Assembly (NCBI GenBank): GCA_013396995.1
Contig: VWZP01010941.1
Location: 1,173,074 to 1,237,073 of the forward strand
Length of the DNA stretch: 64,000 bases
Direction of reading: 5' to 3'
Source of the DNA: Dicaeum eximium
Lineage: Eukaryota > Chordata > Aves > Passeriformes > Dicaeidae
Numbering within the stretch: position 1 is the first letter of the stretch; each line of letters starts with the position of its first letter. Both the position numbers and the translations under genes were made by a program. Under the pieces are notes generated by a model that was not told where the DNA came from, searched no databases, and saw only the letters and a list, made by a program, of their open reading frames with translations. This document shows, piece by piece, positions 38,101 to 52,620 of the stretch.

Positions 38101-41100
38101 GTTCATATCATGGGACCACTGGGGTCTGGGTCTTGGTTCCACCAAGCATGAAAATTACCCTAACATCTTTCTGTGTTATTTCAGCTATAGATACAAGTAA
38201 TAGGAGACATACAATAATTTGATGGAAATAGCCCAATAGTGACTAATGACTGCAGGAAGAAAGGGTGAGCTTTGTGTTCATAACCTAAAAATGGAACAGT
38301 GACATGGTAGTTATGAGCCATTACCAGAGGAAAAAGGGACATATCAAAATCCATACCTGACAGCTGAGGTTACTGACATGCCAAGCAAAGTAGCCAGTGT
38401 CAAATAACCTGAGAACAACCCTGCTGGCACAGGCCTAGCTTAGCCCACAGCAGTGCTCCTACAGGCCACCTAACTCAGGTGAGCAGAGGTGCTTTTGCTA
38501 ACTGGAGCATGACTGGTAGGAGCCAACAAGCAAAGTCACCATCTGTTACCTGTCAGGTTTTCCACAGAGTTTGTTCTAGGGTAGTGTGTGACCAGCCAAG
38601 CTGGAGGATGGATCCTTTAGTTAAACCCTTAGTTTAAACCAGATGTGCTGGCAGCTCTGTGCTGTGTTTTCTTTTCCTCCTAACTGACAGCTGAGGAAAC
38701 TTGACAGCATTTTCTACCAGCTGCAGCACTGCAGCTACACCACTTCCCACTCTCAGGGCTGTCAATTTCTCTCCAGTAACCTTGAAAAAGATTCCTTTTC
38801 TGGGAAAATGATGACATGTGAGCCCTGCATGCAGGTATCCCATCTATCCCTGCTATCCTTTCCTAAATGAGCTGTTTTCAGTTATGTTCCATGTCAATGA
38901 GATGAGAATAGGGGTTTGTTATTAGTGGTCAATCTCTGACAGAACATGGTCTAAGAAGTCAGCCCTTCCCTCTCCTCTGGCTTTACTGGGAAGTCCCAAA
39001 CGAGCACTGCACAATGTCTGTTTTACAGTGACCTCCCAAGATCACTGCTGAGCCAATTCCATGGCTCTCTCTCACCTGGAACAGGAACATCCACTCTGGA
39101 TATCCCGTTAAGATTCAAGGCACACTGATCCAGCAGTGTGAGGTTTTAACACAGCTACCATCTTTCTGGGACCCCAGAGCAGGGACCTGCACTTGTACTG
39201 TTGAGGAATTTAAGTTGCCATCTGATGCAGAGATGAAATTGCAAGAGGGAAGGACCTAGTTAACCTTGTGATGGAAGCAGTGTGCCTGCAAAGATGGAAA
39301 GGAAGATTTGCTGCTAATTTGTATGATTGCTTTCTGGTTTTTCTCCATGCCACCCCATCAGACATTACTTACTGATAAGCACAAATTTAATTTCGTTGAC
39401 ACTTCAAAATAACCCAAGTGAGAATCAGTTCTTTGCTGCTTTCAAGGAGAAGATCTAACGAGAAGCGCAAAACTAAGTTAATCCAGAAATTGCCTGCTAT
39501 ATTTTCAGGTAAAAACTACAAGACCAGAAAGAGTATTTGGTCACCTTGGCTGACCTGCCATGGCAAATTTCACGTGGCAGCCTCTCACAGTCGCCTTGTG
39601 CTCTATTTCCACGTATGCTGGGCTGAAAGGTCTTGCAGAAATGTGCTCAGCGTCAGGTAACATCAAGAGAGAGAGAAGCCAATACTTCCAGTGGCAAATC
39701 AGCCCCACTGTTTGAGATCTGAGCCTTATTTCTGCTTCACTTTCTCTGGTTTCAGCTTACAGTTATTGATTCTTGTTCTGGCTCTGTCTGATGGATTAAA
39801 CAGCCATTCCTTGCAGCTAGCACCTTTTCTCACTTTAGGCACTCGTACTCCGCAAATATTTCACCTCTTGCTCCTCTTCCTGCTAAGAGCAGCGCACAGA
39901 GCTTCAAGTTTTGTTGCATGGAATATTTTTTCATTTGTAGATTACTTTTTGTGGCCTTTTACATACCCCATATTGTAGTCAGGGCCTGCATTCCTCATTG
40001 TCAGAAATAAACGTGGGCACGTGAAACATTTGTTACTGAAGTCAGGGTAACCGTGGGCAGTGTAACAAAGGACAAGAACCATCTCCTAAATAAAATCTGT
40101 ACTCCTAGGAAGAATGACTGACCTCTCACTCTCATTTGTGCTTCCTCCTTTCCCAGCAACAACTTAGCTCTTCTGTCCCCATCTTTTACAGCTTCTACAC
40201 ATACTCAACATGCACTTCACATATAAATGAGGCTCATTTGAAGATGAGGATGGAGAGCAGTCCACGCAGGAAAAATCAATTATAAACGTAGGTCTATTTC
40301 TGACAGTTTGGTCTTTCAGAGAAAATGTTTAATGGGGGTATTTTTAATGAAATATAACAAATGTAACTCTTTCTGCAGCGATTTTGCTTTTTATATTATC
40401 AATCCTGGCAGGATTTCAGGAGTGGCTAGCCACAGTCATGGTGCCAGCTCCTTGTCCTAGTGAGGTGAGGAATGGCTTGTTCTTGGTTGTCATTAGAAGA
40501 GCATAATGTGACATTTGTATAAGTAGCATGAGAGGAGCTGGGTGTTTATCACTAACGCCCATCAGGCCTCTGCAATGGCTCAGGTGAGAGGACAGTGGGA
40601 CCTTGTTGCCCCCACTGGAAACCAACAAAGCACCTGTGCAAGGAGCCCTTGGGGGATGCACTGCGAGGTGGCTCAGCTCAACTGCTGCAGTGCTGGTTAC
40701 AGGGGACACACAAGCAGAGGCATGTTTGACACCCCCATGTCTGACCTGCCGTGTGTCACACTGTTGGAAGCCAGCTGCAGCCTCTGAGATTTTCATCTTG
40801 TCCTCAAGCTTACATCCCGTGAAACATAAGGAACCCCCCAAACTTATCCCACGTGACAGTAACACAGCATGCTTAGGAGAAGGAGGGATTACACTAAAGT
40901 AGTAGGCTTTGTACCTTTGCTTACAGGTTTCAGAGAGAGACAGGAAGAACAGCCCAGGTGCAGAGCACAGTGTAGGGAGGTCAGGTAACCTCTGTGCCCA
41001 GGACACCACAGCTATAGGCAAGATCTACACCAGTGAACAAAGCAAAAGGCTGATTGTACTGGCCAAAGAACTAAGTAAAAGAAACAAACTACTGGAGAGG

Positions 41101-41454
41101 AGAAGTTTTGTGAGACCTTTGAGTGCAGAGTCCAACAGAGCAAACTGCATGAGAAAGGTTAAAGAGAACCCGAGCAGGATCTGAAGAGGCACTGATGACC
41201 TCCTGACAGCAGGGGAACAAGCCTCTGCTCCACTGATATCTTGATTATAATGGCAACTTTGACCAAGACAAGACTCTTAGCCTCACTTTCACACACATTT
41301 AGCGTCTGAAGGAAACACTGATTGCAGAAAGACTTAGAACTGTTCATCCCCTCTCCAACTTCTTCTGTTAAATTAGCCTCAGGCTCAACAGAGACAATAA
41401 TGGAGACAACATGCAAAAAGGAGGAAGCAACACTGAGCAAAAATCTAGCAATCG

Positions 41455-41830
41455 GGATTATGGTGACAACTTCAGCCAGTAATTAGTAAAATGGAATGTT
41501 AATTATTGCTACTCCCCTCTTCCTTTCACCATGGCTCACACAGCTGTTCATAAATTGATAACCATAGAAGTGAGCGTGAGCCAAGCCTGGGTAGTTGGTT
41601 GGTATTCACACAGTATCAAAAGAACACATTTGCATTCTTTGCCAGAAGAATCAATTTACCTTGATTGATGATTGAACTTCAATAAGCCCTTTAATATTTT
41701 GGTCATTAACTGTGATCCCGTAGCAGTGTCACCACCAGAGTGCTGTTGTATTTCACACCATGGCTCTTATTAGCTGCACTCTGTAATATGCTTTAACTTC
41801 TAACTGAGCCCTTTTAAATATTGATAATCA
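41455..41830. promoter_or_regulatory. AT-rich candidate conserved non-coding block
   Basis: Holds cagtaattagtaaaatgg, gttaattattgc, accttgattgatgattg, ggtcattaactg and aatattgataatcaatg over about 375 nt, without repeat resemblance. TAAT cores and Meis/Pbx-like tgat motifs are frequent. It is a candidate enhancer by composition only. Confidence 0.22.
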
Positions 41831-44800
41831 ATGTATCTCAAAGATGATCCTTCAAAACAAAGCTCAGGCTGCCCAAAACGCTTTATGAACACAGTGATTC
41901 CTGTCACTGGAGAGGCTGGACAGTGCAGGCAGATGCACAGGGTGCTGCTAAAAGCAGCAAAGGCCTCTTGCTCACTGTTGGTTTTGTCATCAATTCCCTT
42001 TCCCCCAGTAACACTGAAACATTGTTTCTGACTACAAACCCTGCTCCGGCTTCAAAATGACCTGCAGTAATTTAATTTTCCCTCTTAGCAACATTTCAAA
42101 ATGAGAACAGCAGTAATACTTTCCTTTATGCACTGGGCTAAATGGAGGCAGACCTAAAACAACCTGCCTGATGATAGATATATGTCTAAAGTCAAAGAGC
42201 TAGAGGCACTTAAAGGTGCTACAAAAGGAAATAAAAATAAAAGACATTGTTGGTATTTTTCAGTTGAAAAATAAGTGAAGAAAATAAATAGTAGTTAATG
42301 CAAACAGCAAAAAGAATCTTCAGGGCACCAGGCAGCTCCACTTGAGTTGCAGCAGCAGCCTCAGCACTGGACTCCTGTCCTGGCTGAGCTGTGACACATG
42401 GACTGCTCACTGTCACAACAAAACTGTTCCTGCTACAGATATGAATGCCAGTGATGCAAAATGTGTCCCTGCAGAGCATCTTCTGTTTGTACTGGAGCAG
42501 CATAGCCCAAGTCTATCAAAGGTGAACCCTGGCCTAAAGCCATGGCAGATAGCTCAAGTACACCACTGCTGAACTGGGGGAACTCACAAGAAAGGTAAAT
42601 TAGCCCCTGCTTATCTCCACATGATCAAAACAAGATCCTTTCTGAGAGCCAGCAGAGCACCTGTGCATTGACATGATGTGGTGCAGGTGTATCCTCAGCT
42701 TTACGAGGATCCAGCCCGTTCCCTTCCCGCCGCACACGAGCATGGCAGGAATATGGAAGACCAAGAGAAAAGCTGGAAACGTTGCACTGCTGCATTCAGA
42801 GGAGAGACAACTAATGAAACTGAGACAGCAGTGCATCTATTAAAGCCAGGGGACAGTGGGACCTGCACTCTGCTCCTGCTGCAAGAGAACTGTCTGTTGG
42901 CTGGCTGTTAAGAATTGAAATTGTGCTGTCAACAGTCTAAGTCTCGCATGATTACACACCTTTAAAGCCAATCAGGAAGAAAATAAATTCAGATGTGTGT
43001 GGCAGGAGTTAAATAGGGAAGATACCACAACAAGTTTCCATTATCTTTTAAGAGTTGGTCAAATATTAATCACTATGAAATCTCTTGACAAAACCAGCGG
43101 TACAGTTCAGCCTTTCCAGATATGCAGAAATATAGAACATGTGTGTGAGGATCACAGGATCTTCCATCTGTGCCAGGCAATGTAACAAAGCACACCTTGC
43201 TTTTCCACTGGCACTGGCACTGTCCACAGCAGAAACACATCCACTGAACGTGGATCAAGGATCTCCTGGCCTGAGCACCTGCTGCTGAGGTGCCTCTCAC
43301 AGGAGAGCCTCTGCATTGGACCTGACCTCCCCACTCCTGGCAGCCTGCTCACAATAGTCAGTGCCTATTCCTATAACCAAGAAAAAGAAAATTCTCCTAT
43401 TTTATCTAAATTTTCTTCTATCCCTGTGGAATAGTTCTAATTCCTCCCTTACCCAAACCTGAAAGAAGTGATTTTTTTTAAAATGTTTTGTTTGTCTGTG
43501 GTATTCTCTGATGAAAAAGTAAATATGCAAAGAAATTCTTACCTTTGCATCTTTTGTTTTTGCATCTCTGCATATTAACAGAATATTCAATGAACTCATT
43601 TAATACTTCCCAGTGATCTACAAATAATCCTTTGTGGTTTTGAAATGTGGCTATAGGCAGAAAAATGACTGTATCTTTTTTTTTAACATAACTGTTCTGT
43701 TCCCTGTGTGTAATCAGTCATGTCTGCTAAGTATATTTACAAAAATGAAGCTAAACATCTTCCCATCCTATTGTTTTGCAAAATAAATGTAGCTCTAGGA
43801 GAGAAGGCTGGCATCTATGCTGGCTCATACATCATTAATAGAATTACATGCAAAATCCTGAATTGCTGTATCGCTGAAGTAATATCCCAGTTTTACTCCA
43901 TTTTTCACTGAGCCTGCAGTGGTGGTAGCAGAGAGACTACCACCAGCAAACTTCTCATTCTGAAGTCAAAACCTTCCTTCTTCCCTATCTGGAGTGAAAG
44001 ATGGAAGTGACAAACATCCCCCGCCCTTCCAAATAAGATGAACTCTGTAGAAATATGACAGTAAAAAAGAAAGCTTTTCTGAAGAGCTGGCATGTATGTT
44101 CAAGCAAAATGCTTTAAACAGAGCCAATGGATTTAGGGAGATGCACTCCGAATCCAGACACATCTCCAAGCACACTGACATGACAGTTTCTCTGAAGCAG
44201 CCTCCTACCAAGGTGTTCTCACACTGAGGCAGCTGCTGAGTTCACAGCAAGGTGGTTCTTGATTCAGCTGATTTTGGCAGAGCCTGTAGGTGTCTTCAAC
44301 TGTATTTTCTGCATTAACTGTATGAGGAATGCACCCTGCACTGAAGCTGACAGAGACTTACAGCTCTGAAGCAGAGGCAGTTACAGCTGCCCATATATGC
44401 TTCTTTTCTTATTAAGGAAGAAAACAAGTGCTGCTGTTTATCCTGTTAGGATCCCTACAGCAATTCCTCAGTCAGCCTGAATGTGCAAATGCTGCCTCTG
44501 ATGCGTCCTGCCTGGCCCTCTGAGCTGCACCAAACCCAAGCAGCACAGGGAGGATGCCCTGTCACTGGGCTATGAGTTAATCTGGAGAGGTCACCACTGG
44601 GTCCCATCTCCTATGTTCCTGTGAAACCCCCTGGATTATCTCCACATCTTGTGTTCAGTTCTCCTGCAGTTGGTCCCTGGAGAAAATGAGCCTTTCTGTG
44701 CCAGGGGGAGGCTCAGCAGAGATGCAAAGCCACTGGCAGGGACGAGCTCTGCAGGGCTGTGTTCTGACTGCACAGAGGGGCAGCCCAGCTCCAAGGGACC

Positions 44801-46775
44801 ATCCCAGAGAGGCACATCAGCTTCACTAAGCCAGGCAAAGCCAAACGTGAGGAGCAAAGATGCAGAGTGAAGAAGTGAGTTTCCACATGTGCTAACAGCA
44901 GTGACTTGTTGGCAAACAGAACTGTGATTGATGCTGCAAATTTGCTTTCACACAGGCAAACTCAAGCATCTGCAGAGACTTTGGCTGAGAATTGGGTGGG
45001 GGGAAAGACCCTTTGGGTCCAGCATGCATATGAGGAGACACATGCACATGCATGGGTGTGTGACAGTGAGAAAACAGCTATACTCACAAGTGAAGATTTT
45101 ATCCTTGATTCCTTCAGTTGAAATCCATCACCACTTATTTTCTTTTTTGGTTGCATCAAACTTGGCATTTTAAAAGCTTGTTTTCTGGTTTGGTGTTGTT
45201 TTTATTTTTTCCCCCCTTTCCTTTCCTTTAAACTCAGTGCTATTTTGAATTTGTTTTAAGATGAATTGTTCCTTTCATTCCCATCCCTGGTTCCTAGACT
45301 TCATTTTTGAGCCTCTGCTGCAATTTCACTACGTTTAGCACTTACTAGGCAATTATCACTGACTCAGGTAGAATGACAGCATTTTTTCAGTTCAAGCACA
45401 CAATTCCGTATTTCAGTGAGCTGATTTTTAAACTATTTAAATGTTAATAGCATCCACATAATTGTACAGATCAGAATGCCACCAGGTAATCCTTGTGCCT
45501 TCCAGCTGACTTCTGTCAGCTGCTCTTTTGCTTTCGTTATCAATGCCAGGATATATTTTTGATTGCAATTATTAAGGTGAAGTCAGAAACACTTTTATTT
45601 GTATTCCTACGTGCTTGCACCTTTCTGCTCTTAAATCTCACAGCCCATCATTTCTTACACTAGCAGAATCTCAAAGCACTGCTAAGGCATCACAGGGTGG
45701 AATTAGTTTTTACTGCAATCCTCCATTTTCAAAACAACCAGTACATGATTGCTACAGTTCTCAGGGGAAACCAGCTTTAATGTGTGTTCATATTCCCCCT
45801 GCATTTCAACTCAAAACATTTTAGAACATTCAAAATATGGGAGTGTGAGACAACAGAGGAATGTCCGTTTGGGATCACAGAAAATAAACCACCTTCCTCT
45901 GCCTCCTCCCAGGTTTTCCTTTGTTATTTGTTAAAATGGAATTTAGACTGAAAAAAACAGTATGAAAATCTTCAGACAGTTTCAAGGCAAATGTAGCTCT
46001 GCTACACCACTTTTGCAGTACAAGAAACTGTTTCAGCAGAAGGGTATGAGCAAATCCTTATAAAGCCAAAGTATCCTGCTGTAATGGGAAATGATGAGGG
46101 AAAATGGTTTCAAGGAAAATCTATTACCATTCCCTTGTGATGGCCAAATAAAAGAGTACATACTATTGCCACTGAGTCACAAGAAAAGTGAAATTACAGA
46201 GAGTTCTGGTAATGTGCAGATTTTGACATGCAGCTCCTCCAAAAGGAAGTGGTACAGAAATAGTAACTGTTATACAGTCATTTATTAATAACTAAATTTG
46301 TTATACATATGCTCTGTGTAGACAGATTCTCCCACCAACTCAGTCAGCCTGGTCTGTGGGAACGGGGAGGGCAGCATGGCTCCACCACAAAACAAGTAGT
46401 TAAAAAAAACCCCAAGCATGACAGAAACAACACAGGATCAAAACAAGAAAAAGCAGCACAGACAAGTCAAGAAAGTGGAAAATCCAGAATGACTTAGTGT
46501 TGCCACGAAAGTTGTGGGAAATGAGAAGATAGCTGAACTAAGTAACAGAAAAGTAGGTCTGGTAAAAAAGGGAGAACAGAGCTTCATTTAGGACTCAAGT
46601 GCTTGAGCTGCTCAGCACTTTCAAAAAAAAAGTGTAGGAAAGAAAACTCCATTTTAATGTCAACGTGTTATGAGAATTAGCTAACAAATTTACTATATTA
46701 ATTGAAATTATTTTAAAATATGTAGAGAGGTAAGTCATCTGAGAATCTAAAAATCAAAAGAACCTACTGCAAGAA
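41831..46775. other. PTPRF: Intron stretch with no gene seen
   Basis: No exon or RNA gene recognised. A T/C-rich run lies at about 45205-45229. The part right of about 46560 may already belong to the 5' side of the CR1 segment that follows, but I cannot place it with confidence. Confidence 0.55.
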
Positions 46776-47190
46776 GGAAAAAGGGTGATCCAGAAATCAC
46801 TGCCCTGTAATGACAACACTGTAACAACAAATGCAAGTGACAAACCTGCCTATATTTAAGAGCTAAGCAAGAATGCAGGATCATTTGGGATACAAAAACA
46901 GCAGGTGAGGAGTAAAGCAAGCTTTTCCTTATGGCTGGATTACACAGTCAACAGAAGAAAAGTGCGCTATAGCACTTCTTTAAAACCATTTCAAAACCTG
47001 AAGCTGACTGGAATTAAATCCTGGTGGAGATGGCTGAAAACTTACTAAATGTCCATAACTAAAGGGCAAAGATAAATGATAACATGCTATCCCTGAGACT
47101 GGTGTTAGGGACAGATTTTATTTAACATTTTAATTAATCTAGGAATAGAGAATTCATTGCTAGTCACATGAGGAAAGCCCAAGTGGCAGG
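46776..47190 (+). repeat. Old CR1 LINE segment, reverse transcriptase region, sense
   Basis: The order of landmarks matches the CR1 coding strand: aaaaagggtgatccagaaa, a decayed middle with ggagatggctgaaaac, then ctgagactggtgttaggg, acagattttatttaacat and tttaattaatctagg. The last three correspond to the GSVLGP-LFN core of the CR1 reverse transcriptase and the following INDL segment. Stops and indels make it inactive. It is clearly more diverged than the 23.9-kb copy. Confidence 0.7.
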
Positions 47191-48541
47191 TTATAATTAA
47201 CCACTAACCCACCCAGAGTCTAATGGGCATTGGAATCTTCTATGCTGATAACCTACACACCACTTATATTTTCCTTGGGATTAGAAGATGTTTCTGACCG
47301 TACTCTATTTTCTCCCTGCTTGTTCGGATCACAGCTCTGACTTCCCTGTCAAACTACACTGCAGTGAGAAATGAGGCAGCACTCATACCTCACTTCGTGC
47401 CTTTAGCTGGCATGTAGCATTGAGACAAGGTCTTAAAGAATTCACCAAATTGGTCAAACGTCAGGATACAGCAACATTTGTATCTTGGATTTGTGAAGAT
47501 GCGGGGTTTCTTCTTTGATGAAAAGCACCTGTGAAGTGCAGGGTTATTGTGCTCCCTTTTGCCATTTCTTGGATAAATGTCATCATTTTTAATGCTACCA
47601 ATCTTCTTCTATAGCCTGCAGGAAAGATTTTCTAAGGCAAAAAATGACTTGTAGGTGCTTAATTCCCATTAAAATCTACTGGGGAGATAAGTACCAAACA
47701 GCTATTGGAGGCTTTGGGAAAGTCTTCCTCTAAACCACTGTTACCTACCCTCTCAACACCTGAAATAAGTCACTCATATAAGATATATTATTAAAACAGG
47801 AGATGTTTGAATCTGCAGTGAAATCACTTTGTGGCCTGAGAAGTATTTTTTTGGCATCCCCATGCAAGTATGAGACAAGATGCACTCGAATTCTGCTTCC
47901 AAGATCTCTATTTTAGGCAATGTAACATGAGAAGGAGGATGTGTCATCTATCTGACTCAGCACAATTGTCTCATTTGAAAACTCCCAGCAAGTCTTGACT
48001 GGTATTAATGAATAGCTGTATTTGGTTTAGAGGTGAAATACTGTGTACATTAAAAAAAAAAAAAGAACACAGAGGCCACAAAAGAAAAAAAGAGCTCTGC
48101 ACAAGAGATCTGCTATTGCCAAATATTCTTGTTGGTTGCCTCTCTTGTGTTTCCAAGGGACCACTTTTTGCTTTGGATGCATGGGCTCTGGCATTGATGA
48201 TGAAATACTGCTGACTTCAAGAGAAGTTGCCAGCCCCCCACTCCCCATCCATGGGGAATATGTTCTCTGTCAGGGAATTTCACAAATGGCTGGTGCTGGT
48301 GACCAGATATAAAAAAATACTAGAAAATACACTAAAAAAGCACGTCATACAGTCTGACCTGTGCACTGTCTCTGCACTCCAGGATTCTCTCCCCACTACC
48401 TTCATGTTTCTCCCATGGCACTATTCTTCAACAGAGCTCAATGGTTTGTAAAAGAGGATGCACCACAGCCCCCTTGGACAGACCTGGAGCTTTGTGAAAG
48501 AAAGTAATTTTCTACAGTCACCTGAAAGATCTCTTGTGGAG

Positions 48542-48566
48542 CCAGAGACATCCTTAATGTCTCTGG
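48542..48566. repeat. Short perfect inverted repeat
   Basis: Arms ccagagacat (48542-48551) and atgtctctgg (48557-48566) enclose a 5-nt loop. No terminator or RNA gene context is visible. Confidence 0.6.
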
Positions 48567-51500
48567 GGACCCAATCCCAGAGGAGATAAACAGAGTTTTG
48601 TGTCTCTAGCTGTCTGCTGAGTCCACTGGGGAAATGGCCACTGTGATGGCAACTCTGACACTGCAAAAGGCTGAAACTGCTGGAGCAATACTGAGGTAAC
48701 AGCTTCATTTCAGAAAGCTCATACAGGGAGATCCACTGCTAACTTTTAATCAGCAGCAAGTTAAGACAAATTGGAAGCCATGACCTACAAAGCAAGGCTC
48801 TGCAAATCCCCCTGCCAGCCTCCTGAGGATGGCAGCTCCCCCAGTACACATCCACGATAAACGAATCCTTTTACAAGGTCTAACTCATTTAATCATCCCC
48901 TCTGCTTGCATTAACCAGTTCTGCAAGGGTATCTTTCCTGTGTGGATTGTTTAAGTTAGGTCAAAAACCTGGTCTTGTTCTCAAATCCACATTCATGATG
49001 AAAGCCTCCAGTCTAAGACTTCCATTCCTCTGAGACCCTTAGAGTTATAAGCACTGTGAATAATTCTTTTGCTTTTTCTCCCAGCCTGCTATAGGGCTGT
49101 CTCCCTAAAGCACAAAATGCTTTTCCTTGTTGAATTCTTTCTATGTGTCTCCTCTGTACTCAGTGAAATAGCCTAACATGACGGGCTGGGTCGAGGCATA
49201 CAATGACCAGTCTCCCTCTGAGCAAGAAGCTTCTGTTCCCAGCAGAAGGGCTGAACCTGGGTAATCTATTCACTCCCTACCTGGCAAGGGAAGCAGCAGG
49301 AGAATAAGTCACTGCACTTCTAACTGCAAACTGTCACTGAAGAACAAATCTCAGACTTGAGCCTTCAACAATGAACTTTAATTGGAAAATGGCACCAAGT
49401 TTTGACCTGAAGTGAACAGTTTCCCTTGATAAGGCAGACAATTAGAGAGAAAGGAGCAACCTCCAAGCCTTCACACTGCAGCCAGCCTGAGCCCCTCCTT
49501 GGCAGTGGCAAAGACTAAGCTGAGGCTTCATCCCCCTGAGATGATCAGCTCCGGGGCAGTCACAGGGCAGAGCCATGAACCACTAGAGCCCTGTGAGTAC
49601 AAAAGGCTCGAAAGGCACAGCCAGAATGATTGTACAGCTCCCTGCAAGGCAGGAGCCTGCCTGACTTGCACAGGAGCAAGGCTGGCACCGGTGCGGCGCC
49701 GCTTTGTGCCGACATGCGCTGTCTCCCCTCCCATTGCACATACCCTTGATTTTGGCAGCATGTCTTCTAACCCTAATGGCCCTTCCTAAATGAAATTTTC
49801 AAATGTTTATGTTTCCTTCTTTTCACCACAGTAATTTTCAGTGCTTTGAATGTTTCAGGGATTCAGCTACATAAATAGATACCCTAATCTTGTAACAACA
49901 CACTAGATTACATAATTGCGATTAGGATGGGTAATTACACAGTGCCCGTGTGAGGCAGACAGCTTCGACACTCCACATCACAAGTGTGTCAAAATATTTT
50001 ATTTACAGAATACCAGTAGTAACTCCACAGGCTACTGTAAAACGTTAATTTTTTTTATATCGTTATACAAAAATAATAATCAGGAAAGTCCTTCAAGCAC
50101 TTTCATTGTGTTTCTATTTTGTTATGAAAAACCACACTGTTGGGGTTCTCCCTACCACAGAACACTTCAGCAGCAAGCCAGTTTTCACAGCCCTAGCAAG
50201 AGTGCTCCTGTTCACTGTAGAAATGCTACTTATTAGAGACTGTTATAATACTTCCCTGAAGTAAAGCTCACAGAAGAAATAAAAAAAATTACCCATAGTA
50301 GTTACTTTTGTCAATGTATTTAGCTCTCATTTTGATCTGCTGATGACCTTTTACTTGAGTGAATCACAACTACATCCTAATGCCAGAGCTTATTCACCAG
50401 CTATGAAAACAACCTGGAATTGCATGCAAATTTGTTTTCCCTTATGACCTCAAATTTATAGTACTTAGTGCTCCATCACAGAAATGACAAAAATCACAAA
50501 GACCTTCTGTAAGACAGTGAAGCATGCAGAAAAAGCTCTCTATTGGCAGGAATTACGTCAGGTGTTTTTTAAACAGCCAGCATTCCAAGGAATGAAATAT
50601 GGTTAAGTAACACTCCAAACATGACTCAGGAAGCCTAAGGAAGGGTTTAGGTATCACAGCTCAATACTGTAAATGTCACTTATATACTGCTACACAGAAA
50701 AAAAACAAAGCAAGTGTTTGGTGACTCCAACTGACCTGACATGGGCTTAATTGTATGTTTATTTCACATATGGAATAGGTTAGATTAGTATTTTCCATAC
50801 AGCTAACCTGGAACTTTGTTATATGATCACGAAGCTGCATGAATACTGAAATGGCAATACTCTAATCACTGTCATATTCAGTGCATCACATGAATTTTTG
50901 AAACGACCATGACAAACACACACTAGAGGTTCTCACATTGAACTGCTATTATGTTAAAAGACATTTTTCAGAGGTTTCATGAAGTTTAATTGCATGGGAT
51001 GAAACATGACACCTAAGCATTTGATTTATTACTAAGCATGACTCTATATTAGCGAGACTGCAGAGCATACAGTGTTGTGGAATTATTTTTACTCTGTCAT
51101 GACAGATGGAGTCAGCGTTTGCTAAAGACTGTGTGCAAGTGTGCAGACATGCTGCAGGTGGGATCCTCTCTGCTGCCTCCTCCAAGCCAAGCTGTTATAC
51201 TTGAAAACAGCACATTTCACATGACGAAGAAATCATCATCTGTGTTTTCAAAATGGCAATATAGATCTTCCCTGTATGAAAAAAAAGTCTGCCTTGCCTC
51301 AAAAGAATCATTGAAGAGAGATGTAAACCTTAATGATTTGAGGGGATCTATGGAACAATCTTTGAGCATTGGTTACAACCCTACCCTGTGACAGGTGTGC
51401 ACTGCTCATGCTGCAGGGGTGCACACAACTACCCCAGGGAGGCAGCAGTAGATGCAGCAGTGAGGTGACAGACTTCAGCTGTCTGTGATTTCAGCTTCCA

Positions 51501-52620
51501 GCACACCCATGCTCTGCTTTCTGTCCCCTCACCCACACAGCAGGGCACCCCATTTTATGCTCTGCTCTCTACCACACAGGACAGCAGCCCATGATGCTTC
51601 CACTTCTAGAAGATGTACCCATCACAAAAGGGGAGTTTCTCTGCCCAAGCTGGACAGCAGAGCTGCCCCATACCAAGGCAGGACTGAAGTGCCAGAGCAG
51701 CACCCTGCCTGCAAGGGCCCTGAGGAACAGCCTGGATGTGTCTGGGGGGGCACAGCTCTACTGACAGCTCCTCTTACAAAAGGAGGTACCACCCTGCCTT
51801 CTGCCATCTCTACAGAGATGATATTTGGCAGCTGCATTTCAACCAGCTTTTCTGTCTTTCCTACTTATTTCACCCTTGTAAAAGACCCTCCATGACCTCC
51901 TCTGCCATGCCCCAGCATGTACTGGTCACACAGTCCCTACAGCTGGGGCAAACCTCAAGTCACCATTTCATGTAAGCTTTCATTTAGTACTTCTTCAGCA
52001 TGGCCTGTATAGGATAATTTTGAAACTGTTACTCCATGATTCACAATAAATGTGGTTAATACTTGAAAAAATGTTTTTAAAACTGAATTCTCACGTGACA
52101 CTTTTAACGTACTGTTGAAAGCCAGCAATACCCTCTCTCTACATTTCTTTTCTGAGCTGACACTAAACTTTCCTACAAAGCTAATTATATCACCAAGAAG
52201 GCATCTGACAATGTCCAACAGGCTTAGAAATGGTCTCAATCAAGGCCTTTGGCAGCAACTTCACATTCTTCTGAGGAGAAACTTTGTATTATTCCTCCTT
52301 GACATCAAGTGCTTTGGACTGGCCCCTTTCCAGTAGCTCAAGATATCACTGCCCAAACTTAAGGAGTGCTTTGTTCCGTTCGAAGCAAGCTTAAGGCTAG
52401 ATCAAATGGAGGTGGGAGTAAATCTCTGTATTTCAAGAAAACAAGATGACATCCACTTTAACCCCTACTTTGAAGAGTGGCCAAAAAAGGGCATCAATTC
52501 AACAGGATCAGAATCAAGCGTTCTATCAGAAATACTATTGTTAGCTAGGATACTTCAGCCTTGTATTCAGCAGTTTTACCAATTCAGTGTACTCTTGTGT
52601 GACTAGAAAAAGCTGTGCTC

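Larger units (their letters stand above)
32676..41450. other. PTPRF: Intron stretch with no gene seen
   Basis: Contains a possible CR1 tail (34705-34790), a GC-rich inverted repeat (34971-35014) and a short tandem triplication (35134-35166). The longest open frame of the window, 201 codons on the minus strand at 40416-41021, has no recognisable domain, signal peptide or splice-site context and is treated as chance. No RNA gene was recognised. Confidence 0.55.

Noticed and set aside
39841..39880. gcactcgtactcc, which on the minus strand gives EYEC as in an Ig F strand
   Set aside because: The frame meets a stop two codons later and the surrounding residues do not match Ig1 or Ig2 of LAR.
40416..41021. 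Longest open frame in the window, 201 codons on the minus strand
   Set aside because: No recognisable domain, no signal peptide and no splice-supported context; the opposite strand also has overlapping open frames. It is within chance expectation for 64 kb.
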